From an uncultured Alistipes sp. (GTDB lineage: Bacteria; Bacteroidota; Bacteroidia; Bacteroidales; Rikenellaceae): 13,341 nucleotides of DNA. A program made the position numbers and the translations under genes. This document shows, one piece after another, positions 13,119 to 13,341 of this stretch (within the stretch, counting starts at the first letter, position 1; every line of letters starts with the position of its first letter). Below the pieces are notes generated by a model. The model did not search any database. It was not told the origin of the DNA and saw only the letters and a program-made list of their open reading frames with translations. Location: positions 1 to 13,341 of the forward strand of contig CAUHCL010000056.1 of the NCBI GenBank assembly GCA_959604655.1. The letters are read 5' to 3'.

Positions 13119-13341
13119 TTACTTTGTTGCAGAGAGAATTTTAGTTAAATCACAGTATATCTCTTTGGTTTGAGTATTGACGATGTATAGACCGATGGTT
13201 TTTGTTAAGATATGGTCTTGCTCGAACATAAACTCAGGGTGCTTTTCGGTAGAAGTTTTATTGAGTTTAACAATGAATATCAGACAAGTTGAACAATACG
13301 GATTGGACATATCGTTCTCTATCTTCAATGCTAAATTTTCG
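13119..13341 (-). CDS. Partial unknown protein on the island
   Basis: The reading frame is open to the window edge on the minus strand, so only the last 73 codons are seen. They read ENLALKIENDMSNPYCSTCL at the start, with a Cys-x2-Cys pair, and end CDLTKILSATK. An internal ATG at 13310 could also be the true start. The stop at 13119 lies 50 bp before the ATG of the replication gene, and both genes point the same way, so they may be co-transcribed. I do not recognise a family. The Cys pair might bind zinc if a second pair lies upstream, which cannot be seen. Confidence 0.55.
   Translation of the reverse strand, partial: ENLALKIENDMSNPYCSTCLIFIVKLNKTSTEKHPEFMFEQDHILTKTIGLYIVNTQTKEIYCDLTKILSATK

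Larger units (their letters stand above)
10244..13341. mobile_element. AT-rich genomic island downstream of tRNA-Cys (right end outside the window)
   Basis: Base composition drops sharply just after the tRNA-Cys terminator: a sampled line at 12121 has 20 of 60 G+C, against 43 of 60 at 8461 and 34 of 60 at 3361. The island carries a RES-domain protein, a II/X-like replication initiator and iteron-like repeats, none of which belongs to the housekeeping context upstream. A tRNA 3' end is a favoured integration position for tyrosine recombinases. No integrase and no second copy of the tRNA 3' end were seen here, so the boundaries are uncertain. A filamentous-phage-like or plasmid-derived element is my best reading. 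Confidence 0.6.

Noticed and set aside
10163..13341. A second copy of the tRNA-Cys 3' end as attachment repeat
   Set aside because: I could not find a copy of the T-arm/acceptor sequence in the island portion; if present, it lies beyond the window.

Overview
The window looks like a chromosomal stretch from a GC-rich member of the Bacteroidota. An Alistipes-like (Rikenellaceae) gut organism is my best guess. This rests on Bacteroidota-type promoter elements (TTG, about 19-20 bp, then TAnnTTTG), little use of strong Shine-Dalgarno sites, a DUF4252-type protein beside a beta-barrel protein, and an ExbB / small membrane protein / ExbD / ExbD operon. The genus is inference; no rRNA or other marker gene is present.

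Layout: (1) 1-1743, plus strand: the tail of an operon with a partial one-helix membrane protein (possible anti-sigma partner), an outer-membrane beta-barrel-like protein and a DUF4252-like secreted protein, closed by a strong terminator hairpin. (2) 1937-2380, minus: a META/HslJ-like lipoprotein. (3) 2381-3051: about 670 bp without a credible gene but rich in imperfect direct repeats and GC-rich inverted repeats. (4) 3052-5343, minus: the energy-transducing operon exbB, 4-helix membrane protein, exbD, exbD, with its own terminator and a candidate promoter about 270 nt upstream. (5) 5651-9899, minus: dprA, an S2P/M50-like membrane metalloprotease, tatD (all overlapping) and ansA. (6) 10116-10187, plus: tRNA-Cys(GCA) with a textbook promoter and a hairpin terminator. 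(7) 10237-13341: an abrupt change to AT-rich DNA (about one third GC in a sampled line, against roughly 57-72% in sampled lines upstream). It carries a HEPN/RES-NTD plus RES-domain protein, a non-coding stretch with iteron-like repeats and palindromes, a phage/plasmid II/X-like replication initiator, and a partial unknown gene, all protein genes on the minus strand.

The first 10 kb is housekeeping: envelope energisation, envelope stress or regulation, DNA uptake, and amino-acid catabolism. The last 3.1 kb reads as the end of an island placed downstream of tRNA-Cys, a classical integration position. Its gene set (replication initiator plus a RES-type, probably NAD-targeting protein) suggests a filamentous-phage- or plasmid-derived element carrying a toxin or defence gene. 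The far end and any integrase lie outside the window, so the element's limits and class are unresolved.
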